DNA from: Siphonodentalium dalli | Lineage: Eukaryota; Mollusca; Scaphopoda; Gadilida; Siphonodentaliidae | Direction of reading: 5' to 3' | Assembly: GCA_032622095.1 (NCBI GenBank) | Contig: CP136063.1 | Coordinates: 31,870,987 to 31,934,986 of the forward strand | DNA length: 64,000 nucleotides | Shown: piece by piece, positions 22,034 to 34,300 of the stretch | How positions within the stretch are numbered: position 1 is the stretch's first letter | Layout of the letters: each line of letters begins with the position of its first letter | Program-made: the position numbers and the translations under genes | Notes under the pieces: generated by a model | Told to the model about the DNA's origin: nothing | Database searches by the model: none | Seen by the model: only the letters and a program-made list of their open reading frames with translations

Positions 22034-24593
22034 TATAATTTAATTATTGCCGATGAAACCCAATTTGGAATCACAATCGCTGGAGCCTGTAATTTGCTTA
22101 GCTAGATAATTTGAGCATTGGAATTATCTTTAACCCCAAAGGTCATCGGAGTTTCTCGGTGGTTGTGACCTGATTATTTGACCTTGTGATACTAAATTAT
22201 ATTCTGGTATTTCATATCACAATCCAGACCCAAAATGTCCAATATATAGTTGGCAGAGGCAGATAACCTAACCATACCCCCAATATTTTGCCTAAGGGTA
22301 GTCGTCAGGGTGTCGTGTTCTTCATGACCCATGTTCTCACAATAAGCTACCGAATTGAACTGGCTATCATGCTTTTTTTTTATCTTCTAAAGACATTCAG
22401 CTTTGAGGAAAAAAGAATTTGTCCGTCAGTTTGGTAACAACACCTCAAATTTCACCTATGTGGCTGAACGACTAATGTATAATTAATCGATATAAGGATT
22501 TCCGGACTGGAGTTTTTTTTACTCAGATCTAATATTTTATATCCCGGTAACTATATAATACATGTTTACAAAGAGATAATCCACCTTTTAATAACCACGG
22601 TTTCCTATTCTTTGGTAACTGCATGGTTTCAGGCGGTCAGAAATGTTCTAGTAATGCAGACACCTAATTGGTATTAGATATGCGGGAGAAACAATCCGTT
22701 TCGGGCCATCGGCCCCTGGTCTTGTTTCTCCCACATGTCCAATACCATGCACGTGGTGTCTATCTGTAACATAGACTATGTAAATTGTATTGTTCTATTC
22801 CGACCACCGCTGTTTAAAACCACTTTTTGAAGTGCCCCTTTCGGCGCTGACATATTATTTTATATGATGCGTGTGTTCAATGCAGGAGCGTTTTCTTTGG
22901 ACGCGAGTCTAATTGCATCGTCTTTCTGATAAACTTAACTCTTGCATTATATATTTTGTTAAATTCAGTGAATCAATTCTATTGATACAATGTACGGAGC
23001 GATTGGGCCATCACCACTAGAGACAGAAGAGGAGAGAAACACACCGGAGAGTAGGCCTACTTCTCAAACATAAATAGATTCGTTTAGAGAGGAGAAAAAC
23101 ACACCGGAGAGTAGGCCTACTTCTCAAACATAAATAGATTCGTTTAGAGAGGAGAAAAACACACCGGAGAGTAGGCCTACTTCTCAAACATAAATAGATT
23201 CGTTAGCCAGTTGTACAAAGGTACGAAGCAAATGGATGTTCCTTCCCATCAGTGCGATATTTGTTTGATCTCGTACACCACATCTAAAACTTTGCTGTCA
23301 CATAAGAAAATCCACGCGGGAGATCGCCCACATGAAGGTGATGTGTGCAAGAAATCATTTACTCATTCGAGTCACCTGCCGAAACATAAGATGATCCACA
23401 CGGGGGATCGCCCGTATCAATGTGATGTATGCGAGAAATCATTTGCTGTGTTTTGTAACCTGACTTCACATAATAGAATACACGCGGGTGATCGCCCGTA
23501 TCAATGTGATGTGTGCGAGAAATCATTTACTGACTCGAGTGATCTGACTAAACATAAGAGGATTCACACGGGGGATCGCCCGTATCAATGTGATGTGTGC
23601 GAGAAATCATTTACTCAGCGGTGTAGCCTGGCCAGACATAAGAGGATTCACACGGGGGAGCGCCCGTATCAATGTGATGTGTGTGAGAAATCATTTGCGC
23701 ATTCTAGTGGCCTGGCGAGACATAAGATGATCCACACTGGGGATCGCCCGTATCAATGTGATGTGTGCGAGAAATAATTTACTCAATCGAGTTCCCTGAT
23801 GCAACATAAGAGGATCCACACGGGGGATCGCCCGTATCAATGCGATGTGTGCGATAAGTCATTTACTCGGTTGAGGATCTTGACGGAACACAAGAGGACC
23901 CATTCCGGGGATCGCCCGTATCAATGCGATGTGTGCGAGAAATCATTTGCGTATTCGAATGACATGGCGAGACATAAGACGATCCACACTGGGGATCGCC
24001 CGTATCAATGTGATGTGTGCGAGAAATCATTTACTCAATCGAGTTCCCTGACGCAACATAAGAGGATCCACACGGGGGATCGCCCGTATCAATGCGATGT
24101 GTGCGATAAGTCATTTACTCGGTTGAGGATCTTGACGGAACACAAGAGGACCCATTCCGGGGATCGCCCGTATCAATGCGATGTGTGCGAGAAATCATTC
24201 GCGTATTCGAATGACATGGCGAGACATAAGATGATCCACACTGGGGATCGCCCGTATCAATGTGATGTGTGCGAGAAATCATTTACTCAGTCGAATAACT
24301 TGACCAAACATAAGATAATTCACACTGGAGATCGCCCGTAGCAATGTTATGTGTGCGAGAAATCATTTACTTTGGCGAATGACATGACGAGGCACAAGAG
24401 GATCCACACTGGGGATCGCCCGTATCAATGTGATGTGTGCGATAAATCGCTTACTGACTCGAGTCATCCGACGAAACATAAGAGGACCCAATCGGGGGAT
24501 CGCGTGTGCGAGAAACCATTTACTCGGCTGACGACCCATGCGATGATCCACACTGGGGATCGCCCGTATCAATATGATGTGTGCGAGAAATCA
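22034..24593 (+). repeat. Segmental duplication, copy 2 (with 1-2665)
   Basis: Direct duplicate of 1-2665 including the MITE fragment, the hairpin (22668-22747) and the zinc-finger array. It retains the ancestral start codon region that copy 1 has lost, lacks three fingers present in copy 1, and extends with further fingers past 24593. Confidence 0.93.
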
Positions 24594-25146
24594 TTTACTG
24601 AGTCAAGTCACCTGACGAGCCATAAGAAGATCCATACCGGAGATCGCCCGTATCAATGCGATGTGTGCGATAAATCATTTACTCAGTGGAGTGGCCTGAT
24701 GACCCGTAAGAAGATCCACACCAGGGATCGCCCGTATCAATGTGATTTGTGCGAGCAATCATTCACTAAGTCGAGTAACCTGGTGAAATATAATGGAATG
24801 CATACCGAGGTTCGCCTGTATCATTGTGATGTGTGCGAGAAATCATGTACGTATTCGAGTGACGAGACATAAGAGGATTCACACTGGAGATCACCTGTAT
24901 CATTGTGATGTGTGTGAGAAATAATTTACCCAGTCGGGTGACCTGTCGAGACATAAGGTGATTCACACATGGGATCGTTCATATGAATGTGATGTGTACG
25001 AGAACTCATTTACTCACTCAAGTCACTTGACTACATATAAGAGGACCAACACGAGGTATCGCCCGTATCAATGGGATATGTGCGAGAAATCATTCACTGA
25101 AATTATTCCTCTGACGAGACATATTAATATATGTGATATTGTTTAA
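22990..25146 (+). pseudogene. ZNF B: polydactyl C2H2 zinc-finger gene, broken
   Basis: This is the duplicate of ZNF A, with about 21 C2H2 fingers and TGDRPYQ linkers. The ancestral start is recognised at 22990 (MYGAIGPSPLETEEE), because the same leader opens ZNF D and ZNF E. It now ends after 27 codons at TAA 23071-23073, which corresponds to CAA in copy 1. The finger frame reopens at 23211. Further breaks are TAA at 23772-23774, TAG at 24339-24341 (shared with ZNF A), a frameshift near 24860 and TAA near 24921. The last open piece (24958-25146) ends in a stop codon that overlaps the TTAA of an adjoining MITE. Longest open stretches are 23211-23777, 23799-24341 and 24351-24872. A functional full-length protein is unlikely. 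Confidence 0.9.
23041..23205 (+). repeat. 60-bp tandem repeat in the ZNF B leader
   Basis: Three near-perfect units with an exact 60-bp period (ACACCGGAGAGTAGGCCTAC...), the last incomplete. Each repeats the end of the leader, including its TAA, and the start of the spacer before the fingers. ZNF A has a single unit. Confidence 0.95.
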
Positions 25147-25670
25147 AGATGGATTATCTCTTTAAATAACAAATTTTAAATAGTTGCGTGTGTATAAAAT
25201 AATAGATATGAATTGAAGACCCATGTCCGGAAAAGCTTCTAACAATTAATATTGATTTTATTTCGAATATTAAATCGGGCCCGTTTATGTGTCTATTTTT
25301 AGAACCGACCATTCGGATGAGACCATATTGCGATATAGAGCACTGGGCTGTTCCTATGGCTACGCAACGAATGTCAAATGTCACAGATTGGTTGTTTGTA
25401 TTGTTTTGTTCCACAGATATAAGCGATAATGAGTATAATTAACGTTTATTTGTGACAAAATTGCACAATATAATTTTTGGTCTCTGTTAACAGTAACCAC
25501 TATTGTTCGTTAGCTGAACAAACACACCTTTTTAGACCAGAAAATATTCGAAATATTATTAATATTAATCGATAGAAGCATTTCTGGACATGAGTCTTCT
25601 ATTCAAATCTAATATTTTATACCCCGGTAACTATATAATACATGTTTACAAAGAGTTAATCCACCTTTAA
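25143..25670 (+). mobile_element. TTAA MITE, full length (reference copy)
   Basis: It is 528 bp, with TTAA at both ends (25143-25146 and 25667-25670), consistent with a TTAA target duplication. The TIRs begin AGATGGATTATCTC / AGGTGGATTATCTC and extend imperfectly for about 145 bp. TTAA targets are typical of piggyBac and Kolobok; the termini do not identify the superfamily. The minus strand keeps an 86-codon frame (25154-25414) that starts MEQNNTNNQS and ends inside the TIR. Similar frames occur in other copies. Confidence 0.92.
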
Positions 25671-26296
25671 CATCTATTGATTGTTTGGTTGTATATGCAC
25701 TTATAGTAGGTATAAATGTTCCATTAAAGTAAAATCAGCAGCCACGTTAAAATTTGATGATTTGAATGCTTTGTGGGTAGAATTACGGCCAAAATAAATA
25801 TTTAAAATCATATTGGTATAGTCTATATATATATATAGCCCCGGAGAATTCATTTGGAAAATTTTGAACATTCAATATAAAAATGACTAATGAATATAGG
25901 GCTGATATTGGAGTGGGTATCGAGCGACCTTAATTATTGTATCGGTGTCGATGCCGCCGACTTGACACACCTTTGCATGCCTGACTAAGCTGATTGCTGT
26001 TCACCTCAGAAATAATTCGTGCGCGAAGCCTTGTTGATTGGTGAACGATCCAACGTCAATATTTTATTTTCGGAACAGCGCGTCCACTGAACGGACTCAA
26101 AATTTATTTCCCGTTCCATCCGCTCTCATATAAATATATATATATTAAATTCTGATATATTTTAGTCAGGTGTAATGGGATTTTTACCCTAGGCAGAATC
26201 GGTGGTACGCACTTATAATGGTGGCAGATGTTTAGTGAGTTCTGTAGCGGATAAATGTGAGTAAATATTTATCATTATACATATATGTGATATTGT
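25671..26296. other. Intergenic
   Basis: AT-rich spacer between two MITEs with short TATATA runs and no gene. Its last bases (TATATGTGATATTG) equal those before the preceding MITE at 25130, so MITE plus flank may have been duplicated. Confidence 0.5.
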
Positions 26297-26821
26297 TTAA
26301 AGATGGATTATCTCTTTAAATAACAAATTTTAAATAGTTGCGTGGGTATAATATAATAGATATGAACTGAAGACCCATGTCCGGAAAAGCTTCTATCAAT
26401 TAATATTGATTTTATTTCGAATATTAAATCGGGACCGTTTATGTTACTATTTTTAGAATCGACCATTCGGATGATACCATATTGCGATATAGAGCACTGG
26501 GTTCTTACGGTTACGCAACGAATGTCAAATGTCACAGATTGGTTGTTTGTATTGTTTTGTTCCATATATATAAGCGCTAATAAGTATAAGTAACGTTTAT
26601 TTGTGACAAAATCGTTGAATAAAATTTCTGGTTTCTGTTAACAGTAACAACTATTGTTCGTTAGCTGAACAAACACACCTTTTTAGACCAGAAAATATTC
26701 GAAATAAAATTAATATTAATGGATAGAAGCATTTCCGGACAGGAGTCTTCGATTCAAATATAATATTTTATACCCCGGTAACTATATAATACATGTTTAC
26801 AAAGAGATAATCCACCTTTAA
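26297..26821 (+). mobile_element. TTAA MITE, full length
   Basis: TTAA at 26297 and 26818 bounds the element. The minus-strand frame is 85 codons (26308-26565). The right TTAA is shared with the next MITE fragment. Confidence 0.92.
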
Positions 26822-26885
26822 AGATGGATTATCTATTTAAATAACAAATTTTAAATAGTTGCGTGGGTATAAAATAATAGATATG
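26818..26885 (+). mobile_element. TTAA MITE left-end fragment
   Basis: 68 bp of the left terminus abut the preceding copy through one common TTAA, then break off into unrelated sequence (26886-27122, no gene seen). Confidence 0.88.
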
Positions 26886-27122
26886 AAAAGTTTCTCTTTT
26901 TGCGAAGTAGCTGTAAATATTTTAAAGAGCGGTATGTACCTGAATCAATTTTCCCAGTGTACTATTTTTTCAAACAGCTTAAACTTATACCAGAGACAGG
27001 GGATGGGCTGTCTACTTTGATCACCATTTTAAAATCAATAAATCCTTCTACTGTCATAACTATTTTGTAGATTATACTATTCTGGTTACAGGACTGGAAA
27101 ATCCCTCAGTTCCCTCTAATAT

Positions 27123-27650
27123 TTAAAGGTGGATTATCTCTTTGTAAACATGTATTATATAGTTACCGGGGTATAAAATATTAGATTTGAATCGAAGACT
27201 CCTGTCCGGAAATGCTTCTATCGATTAATATTCATTTTATTTCGAATATTTTCTGGTCTAAAAAGGTGTGTTTGTTCAGCTAACGAACAATAGTGGTTAC
27301 TGTTAACAGATACCATAAATTATATGGTGCAATTTTGTCACAAATAAACGTTAATTATACTCATTATCGCATATAACTGTGGAACAAAACAATACTAACA
27401 ACCAATCTGTGACATTTGACATTCGTCGCGTAGCCGTAGGAACAGCCCAGTGCTCTATATCGCAATACGGTATCATCCGAATGGTCGGTTCTAAAAATAG
27501 TAACATAAATGGGCCCGATTTAATATTCGAAATCAAATCAATATTAATTGATAGAAGCTTTTCCGGACTGGGGTCTTCAGTTCATGTCTATTATTTTATA
27601 CCCACGGAACTATTTAAAATTTGTTATTTAAAGAGATAATCCATCTTTAA
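27123..27650 (-). mobile_element. TTAA MITE, full length, inverted
   Basis: It runs from AGGTGGATTATCTC (27127) to the opposite end at 27650, flanked by TTAA. The conserved 86-codon frame lies on the plus strand here (27379-27639). Confidence 0.92.
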
Positions 27651-28324
27651 AATATTAGCAATATTCCTGTGAAATGAAGCCTCATTTTAGAGGCATATAT
27701 AACTGAAAAATACTTTTCTTATACATATGTGATAAAGAACTTTGAAAAGCCATAAATTGAATATTTTACCACATTTTCACAAATTTATTTCACAATATTC
27801 ACCAACTTCCCCATCTGTAGGTCTTTTTTTATTTTTAATATGTTGTTTATCATGGGTTAATGTACTTATTCTAGCTAAGAAATATCATGCTGAAATTGGA
27901 GGTTTGGCAATTTTTTCGTAACTGCACTGGAAAAATTATACACCTCATTATTATTTGAACTGTTTTAGTGCTATTCACATGTGAGAAAATAAGAGTGAGA
28001 CAATCGCCCAGTATTCTGATATTCAGAACTTCATTGTAACCACAAATGACTATGTATAGATATTAAGTTTTAATATACGCAGCATCCTGTCCATTCTGGG
28101 CATGGTATATGCTAAATGTCAAATGCATAACTGTTAAATTACATGCGTGTTAAATATGAAATAAAGATAACGAATCACCAATACGGATTTCTCATTGATT
28201 GATTATCCGGTTTTTCTATGAAACCCATTGCCTATGTGATGAATGGGGCAGATTGTTGCAGGGATTGTATCTGTAATTATAATCGAGTTGAATCGTATGA
28301 ACATAGTTGTCTTTGTCACTCTTG
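27651..28324. other. Intergenic
   Basis: AT-rich spacer with no gene or strong repeat seen. Confidence 0.5.
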
Positions 28325-28602
28325 TTAAAGGTGGGTTATCTCTTTGCAAACATGTATTATATAGTTACCAGGGTATAGAATATTAGATCATGGGAATGGC
28401 CTAGTGCTCTACATCGCTATATGGTATCCCCGAATGGTCTGTTCTAAAAATAGACAGTCAAATGGCCCGATAAAATATTCGAAATAAAATCAATATTAGT
28501 TGAAAGAAGCCTTTCCGGGCAGGATTATTCAGTTCATATTAATTATTTTATATCCACGCAACTATTTCAAATTTGTTATTTAAAGAGCTAATACATCTTT
28601 AA
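28325..28602 (-). mobile_element. TTAA MITE with internal deletion
   Basis: Both TTAA ends are present, but only 278 bp remain; the middle is lost near 28388. The left portion holds the AGGTGG end and the right portion the AGATGT-type end. Confidence 0.85.
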
Positions 28603-28775
28603 ATGATTCACACTCCCATGCATGGGTTGGATGGGGTAAAATAGGGGGGTCATTTGCATACACCCATCAGAGAGTACACAACCGTACACAAAAGTGTACT
28701 TTTCTACACTTAAAAGTGTAGTAGAATTCGTGTGAATAAATAAACTCATATATGTGTAAATTCGGGAAGTACTCT

Positions 28776-28841
28776 TACAGATGGATTATCTCTTTAAATA
28801 ACAAATTTTAAATAGTTGCGCGGGTATAAAATAGTAGATAT
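28776..28841 (+). mobile_element. TTAA MITE left-end fragment
   Basis: It carries ACAGATGGATTATCTC followed by the usual subterminal sequence and stops at 28841. The DNA on either side (28603-28775 and 28842-29162) has no gene that I can see. Confidence 0.8.
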
Positions 28842-29162
28842 GATTTTTTTCGAAAATATTATTTATTTTCCAAAATCTTGTGTGGCGATGTGGAATAATA
28901 TATATGTTACTAAGATGTTGAAGGAAAATAATGCCAGCATGACATAAACTGTCATCTGTAGTTTGATTTTTCACTTTATGGTAATTTTAAGCTTAATTCA
29001 ATTGAAAACCATGAATACAAAAATATTGCAACACTTTCAGAAATTACATCCACCCTTACATGCACCGCACTATAGTCCCCCAGAACAGGCAGCACGTGGA
29101 CATTTTCTTGGTGACCGGTTGAACTACCTAAAATAGAGCCCTTTTCAGACTTGGCGTCTGGA

Positions 29163-29214
29163 CTATATTATAAAATTACCGCGGTATAAAATATTAGATT
29201 TGAATCGATGACTC
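29163..29214 (-). mobile_element. TTAA MITE right-end scrap
   Basis: ATTATAAAATTACCGCGGTA followed by AAAATATTAGATTTGAATCGA is the inverted subterminal right end, without the terminus. AAAATAGAGCCCTTTTCAG flanks this scrap and the next copy, suggesting a small local duplication. Confidence 0.65.
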
Positions 29215-29233
29215 CTAAAATAGAGCCCTTTTC

Positions 29234-29549
29234 AGATGGATTATCTCTTTAAATAAATTATTTTAAATAGCTGCGTGGGTATAAAATAATAGATATGAAC
29301 TGAAGACCCCTGACCGGAAAAGCTTCTATCAATTAATATTGATTTTATTTCGAATATTAAATTGGGATTGTTTATGTTACTATTTTAGAACAGACCATTC
29401 GGATGATACCATATTGCGATATAGAGCACTGGGCTGTTCCTACGGCTACGCAACGAAAATCAAATGTCACATATTGGTTGTTTGTGTTGCTTTGTTCCAC
29501 AGATATAAGCGCTAATAACTATAATTAACGTTTATTTATGACAAAATTG
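29234..29549 (+). mobile_element. TTAA MITE, left 60 percent
   Basis: It starts at AGATGGATTATC and ends at GACAAAATTG, where a second MITE has inserted or joined (29550). Confidence 0.85.
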
Positions 29550-30048
29550 TTAAAGATGGATTATCTCTTTAAATGACAAATTTTAAATAGTTGCGTGGGT
29601 ATTAAATAATAGATATGAACTGAAGACCCCTGTCCGGAAAAGCTTCTGTCAATTAATATTGATTTTATTTCGAATATTAAATCGGGACCGTTCATGTTAC
29701 TATTTTTAGAACAGACCATTCGGATGATACCATATTGCGATATAGAGCACTGGGCTGTTCCTATGGCTACGCAACGAATGTCAAATGTCCCAGATTGATT
29801 TTTTGTATTGTTTTGTTCCACATATATAAGCGATAATTAACGTTTATTTGTGACAAAAGTGTACAATAAAATTTCTGGTCTCTTTTAACAGTAACCACTA
29901 TGGTTAGTTAGCTGAACAAACACCTTTTTAGACCAGAAAATATTCGAAATAAAATTAATATTAATCGATAGAAGCATTTCCGGACAGGAGTCTTCGATTC
30001 AAATAATAATAAGTAATACATGTTTACAAAGAGATAATCCACCTGTAA
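29550..30048 (+). mobile_element. TTAA MITE, nearly full length
   Basis: It starts TTAA-AGATGG and ends in a mutated right terminus (CCACCTGTAA). The minus-strand 86-codon frame is open (29561-29821). Confidence 0.88.
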
Positions 30049-30737
30049 TGTTCAGCATGGTTTCATGCATGTTCCTGAGCATTCGGGGTGTTTATAAACC
30101 TCGTTCTGATTCAGACACGCATGGTATGGAATCTGATCACGATACTATCATGATCCGATTAATCAGAAAACCATCACAAAACAATAGTGGTATTTAGTGA
30201 AAATAATGGCATGGATTTGTGGAAGATACTGAGCATTCGGGGTGTTTATCATTAAAGTTTCAGCAAGGATTCGTGTATACCGGGCATTCATGCATGTTAA
30301 TGAGCATTCGGGGTGTTTATAATTAAAGCTATAGCATTGATTCGTGGATGATATTGACTATTATTGCATGTTACTGAGCATTTGGGGTGTTTATAATTGA
30401 AGTTTTAGCATGGATTCGTGTATACCGGGCATTCATGCATGTTAATGAGCATTCGGGGTGTTTATAATTAAAGCTATAGCATTGATTCGTGGATGATATT
30501 GACTATTATTGCATGTTACTGAGCATTTGGGGTGTTTATAATTGAAGTTTTAGCAAGGATTCGTGTATACCGGGCATTCATGCATGTTAATGAGCATTCG
30601 GGGTGTTTATAATTAAAGCTATAGCATTGATTCGTGGATGATATTGACTATTATTGCATGTTACTGAACATTCGGGGTGTTTATAATTAAAGTTTTAACA
30701 TGGATTCGTGAATGATACTGAGCCTTCATGCATGTTA
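30049..30737. repeat. Minisatellite, dimeric unit of 145 bp
   Basis: The dimer is anchored by TGAGCATTCGGGGTGTTTAT at 30302, 30447 and 30592 (145-bp steps), each dimer made of two related monomers of about 72 bp. 30099-30210 is a different 112-bp block that recurs at 40165-40276. The array is interrupted by a transposon at 30738. Confidence 0.9.
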
Positions 30738-31252
30738 TAGTCCAGCGGCCAAGTGTCGAATTTTGGCCTGACCCAAAATTCTCTGTTATAGTTTGTTTCT
30801 TTGCTGATTATTCATGGGGATGGTCTCTGTAACGTTTTCTAGGGTGATGTGGACCCCTCACCATTGAGCAATTTGAGAAATTCAAGATGGCGTCCAAGAT
30901 GGCTGCCAAAATATGCTAGTTTTAGTTTGAAGCTGATATTTTTTTTCCAAATAACAATACGGTTGCAATTTGGTCCCTAAAAATAACCTAATATATTACC
31001 TGAGTGCAATATGGAATGTCGGTGTCATGAATAAAGAATGGCTTCCAAAATGGCCGCCAAATATGTGAAAATATAAAAAATAAATAACGATATGCTAAAA
31101 TAACTGAGTTTGGAGCTGCAATGATGTGGCTCAATTGGTTATTTTGCATGTGGTTGCCGATGTATATTATACTATGGAGTGTTTTGTCATTAAAACATCA
31201 TTATTTTATTGTATATGTCACAATTGTTTTGAATGCGATTAAGTTGTTTCAG

Positions 31253-31375
31253 GTGAGATTTTTCTCGGCAATCACATTCGTGTCACATATTATACTCTTG
31301 GTTGATGACTGAATTACTAATTGATTGATATATATATTTCGGAGTTTGTATATAAATTAATGTCTTTCCTTTCAG
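31253..31375 (+). other. Possible 5' UTR intron of the Academ-like element
   Basis: CAG|GTGAGA at the left and TTTCCTTTCAG at the right form good splice consensus sites 123 bp apart, just before the ATG at 31400. Joining them does not extend the main reading frame upstream (TGA at 31394-31396), so it would be an untranslated-leader intron. The same sites exist in copy 2. Consensus only. Confidence 0.35.
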
Positions 31376-31399
31376 TTTCAGACTCATGTCAGATGAACT

Positions 31400-34300
31400 A
31401 TGACGGAAGAGTGCATTTTTAAATTTCGGTATGGCGACAGGTGTATTTCGACAGACCTATGTTCGGTTAATGCTAATACAAGTAGGATTCTGACTATTAT
31501 TAATGCAAGTAAAGTTTATGACGATCACCTACATGCAATTTTAGAGGACAGACTTTTGGAAGATGAAAACTTAAAAGTTCATTTTCATAGGAACTGCATT
31601 GCTCGATATACGTCAAAAACCAACTTGGATGTTGTAAGAAGGGACGCATCACCTGCTATACCTCCTAAGAGATCTCGCCGATCGGTTTCTGGATTCCAGT
31701 TCCAATTGCATTGTTTGTATTGTGGACAAGAGTGCATAGTTAATAAGGATAATAAAAACCCAGGAAGATGGCGCCCTGCATATATGTGTCGCTCGACTCA
31801 CACAGAAGAGGGAAAGCCATATAGGATAGAGCTACTAGAAAAATGTGATGCTCGAGGGGATGTTTGGGGACAGGAGGTTCGTTGTAGGATTGGAAGTGCG
31901 CTGAGTGACCTTCATGCAGTTGATGCGCGTTATCATAAGGATTGTATGACAAAATTTGTCCAGAACAGATGCCTTACGCCAACTGAATCTGAACACACAG
32001 TGACTGCTCATGTGGATACAGCTTTACAACATGTCATCAATGTAGTCGCGAGCAACAAGAAACGTATTTGGAATTCTGTTGAACTGCACAACGAATATAA
32101 AGCCCACAGCGGGTGTGTTTTGGCACGGTCACAGTTGATCACTGAACTGAAACGTCACTTTTGTGACGAAATCCTTACACTGTCTGCTGTCGGTTATGCA
32201 AGTGTCTTAGCTTTCCATCAAAATACAGCAAATGTTTTGAGATTGGTAAAGGAAGAAAGTGGAGACGATTTAGAACCGCATATTACAACAGTTGCTAAGC
32301 ATGTGGTTGAGGAATGCAAAAACATTACCAGCAACAGATCGGAATACAATATTCATGTTGATAGGATATCCATTGTAGAATCTGTTTCCAGCACATTGAT
32401 GACTTTCCTCGCTGCTATATCAACAAAGTTAGACAGATCGCTGCCTGCACTCCTTATTGGCAGTATTATCACAAGTATCGTCCTCAATCAAGCCACAGAT
32501 CTCCAGGTAGCACTTGGCGTGCTTTTACGTGATTCCAAGCTGATTGTTAATCATATGTATGAGTATCGTGTTACATGCAGTTACGACGAACTACGTCGAT
32601 TCAAAAAATCAGCTGCTATGGCAGCATCATTGGATACAGCGAAACAAGGAATAAATGACGCATCCAATGGTATGATCCAAATTATAGCCGATAATTTTGA
32701 CTGTGATATCAGCTCTCCAAATGGGAAATCGTCGACGCACTCACTTGCAATGATAATGACCCAGGCAGCTTGTGATGTTAGTATTGGTGATCGGACAATT
32801 CCTCGTTTGAAGAAAGATGACCTTCCAAATACGACGATAGATGAACAAGCAATTGACGGATCTCAATTCAAAATTACTAAGGACCCTGTAATGAACAGTG
32901 TTCCCACATCCACCGTTTCAGGTAAATTCAGCCATCACTTTGAGGATGTGATTTACAAGGACAACTGCCCCGAATATAATGGATACAATACCAATTTGTG
33001 TCGGGGACAGTCTGCTAGACTAAAGACAAATATTGTCTATCTCCCGCTGATAGACAGACCACCAGCAGATTCACAGACAATGATAGCTGCAATGACAAAA
33101 GCTCAAACTTTATCTCGATCAGCTGGACAAGCGTTTGTCATATTCACTGCAGACCAACAGTTATATCGTGTTGCCTTGCACGCTACTTGGGACAATCCTA
33201 CCAAGTTCAATGACGTGTATCTGCGAATCGGGGGCATGCACCTTCTGATGAGTTACTGTGGTTCGATAGGTTCGTTGATGGCGGAAAGTGGTTTGGTGGA
33301 AATCCTCAGTGTGCAGTTTGGTGGAGTATTGAAAATGCTCACAGGAAAGAAATTTCCGCAAAATGTTCGTGCTCTCAGAATGTTGGCTGAAGAAGTGTTG
33401 CGTCCTGTATTTTGCAAATTCGAAATGGAATGCATGCATGACCTAGATACCACATTGGACAGATTGGCACTTCAAAGTAAAACATCTAAGCTGTGGATTG
33501 ACTGTCTGTTGAGACCAGTGTTTCATATGTTGAAATACATACGTGCTGAGCGTGAATCGGATTGGCCACTACATCTAGACTCGGTCAGTAATATGATTCC
33601 ATTGTTTTTTGCAGCCGGTCATATCCACTATGCCAGATATGCCTTGTATTATTTACGTTCAATGGAATCATTGCCCGAAAATGTCGGCCAACACTTCGTG
33701 AAGGGCGAGCACACAATGCACCACAACACTGGAATTTGTAATGGAATTTGGACAGACATGGCCATCGAAACTACATTTATGAGATATGGGCACGGACGTT
33801 CTGGAATAATTGGTATAACACTAAAGCCAGAGAGCATCAAAACCTGGGCATACAGCTTACACACATGCAATGGTCTGATAAAAGATTTAGAATCAATGCA
33901 AAATTGTGATGCGAATCAATCTCACACACACCACAGGGAAGAGTCGACGTCCAGAATTAAACTTGATGCTGTCGACAGGGAAGCTTTGCGGGTTAAATTG
34001 GAGATTTGTATTGATCCCCTTGAACCAAGTCAGCACCCCGATGGTCTTATCAATATCGATTCGGGCAAGATAGTTAGCGACAAAACTGAGAATGTTGACA
34101 ATTCTAGAGCATTGGGATTGAAGCAAATGCAAGAGTTTGAGAAGAGTTGGCCAGACGGATTCCACAATAAAATATCCCGTGACGTGCATACAATGGCACA
34201 GTCCCGCAAGCATATAAAGATAGACGATGGGAAAATATTTGACCCCGAAATCATATATGCCAGAGCAATGGGCCTGCATGACAGCTCCCGTAGTGTAGAT

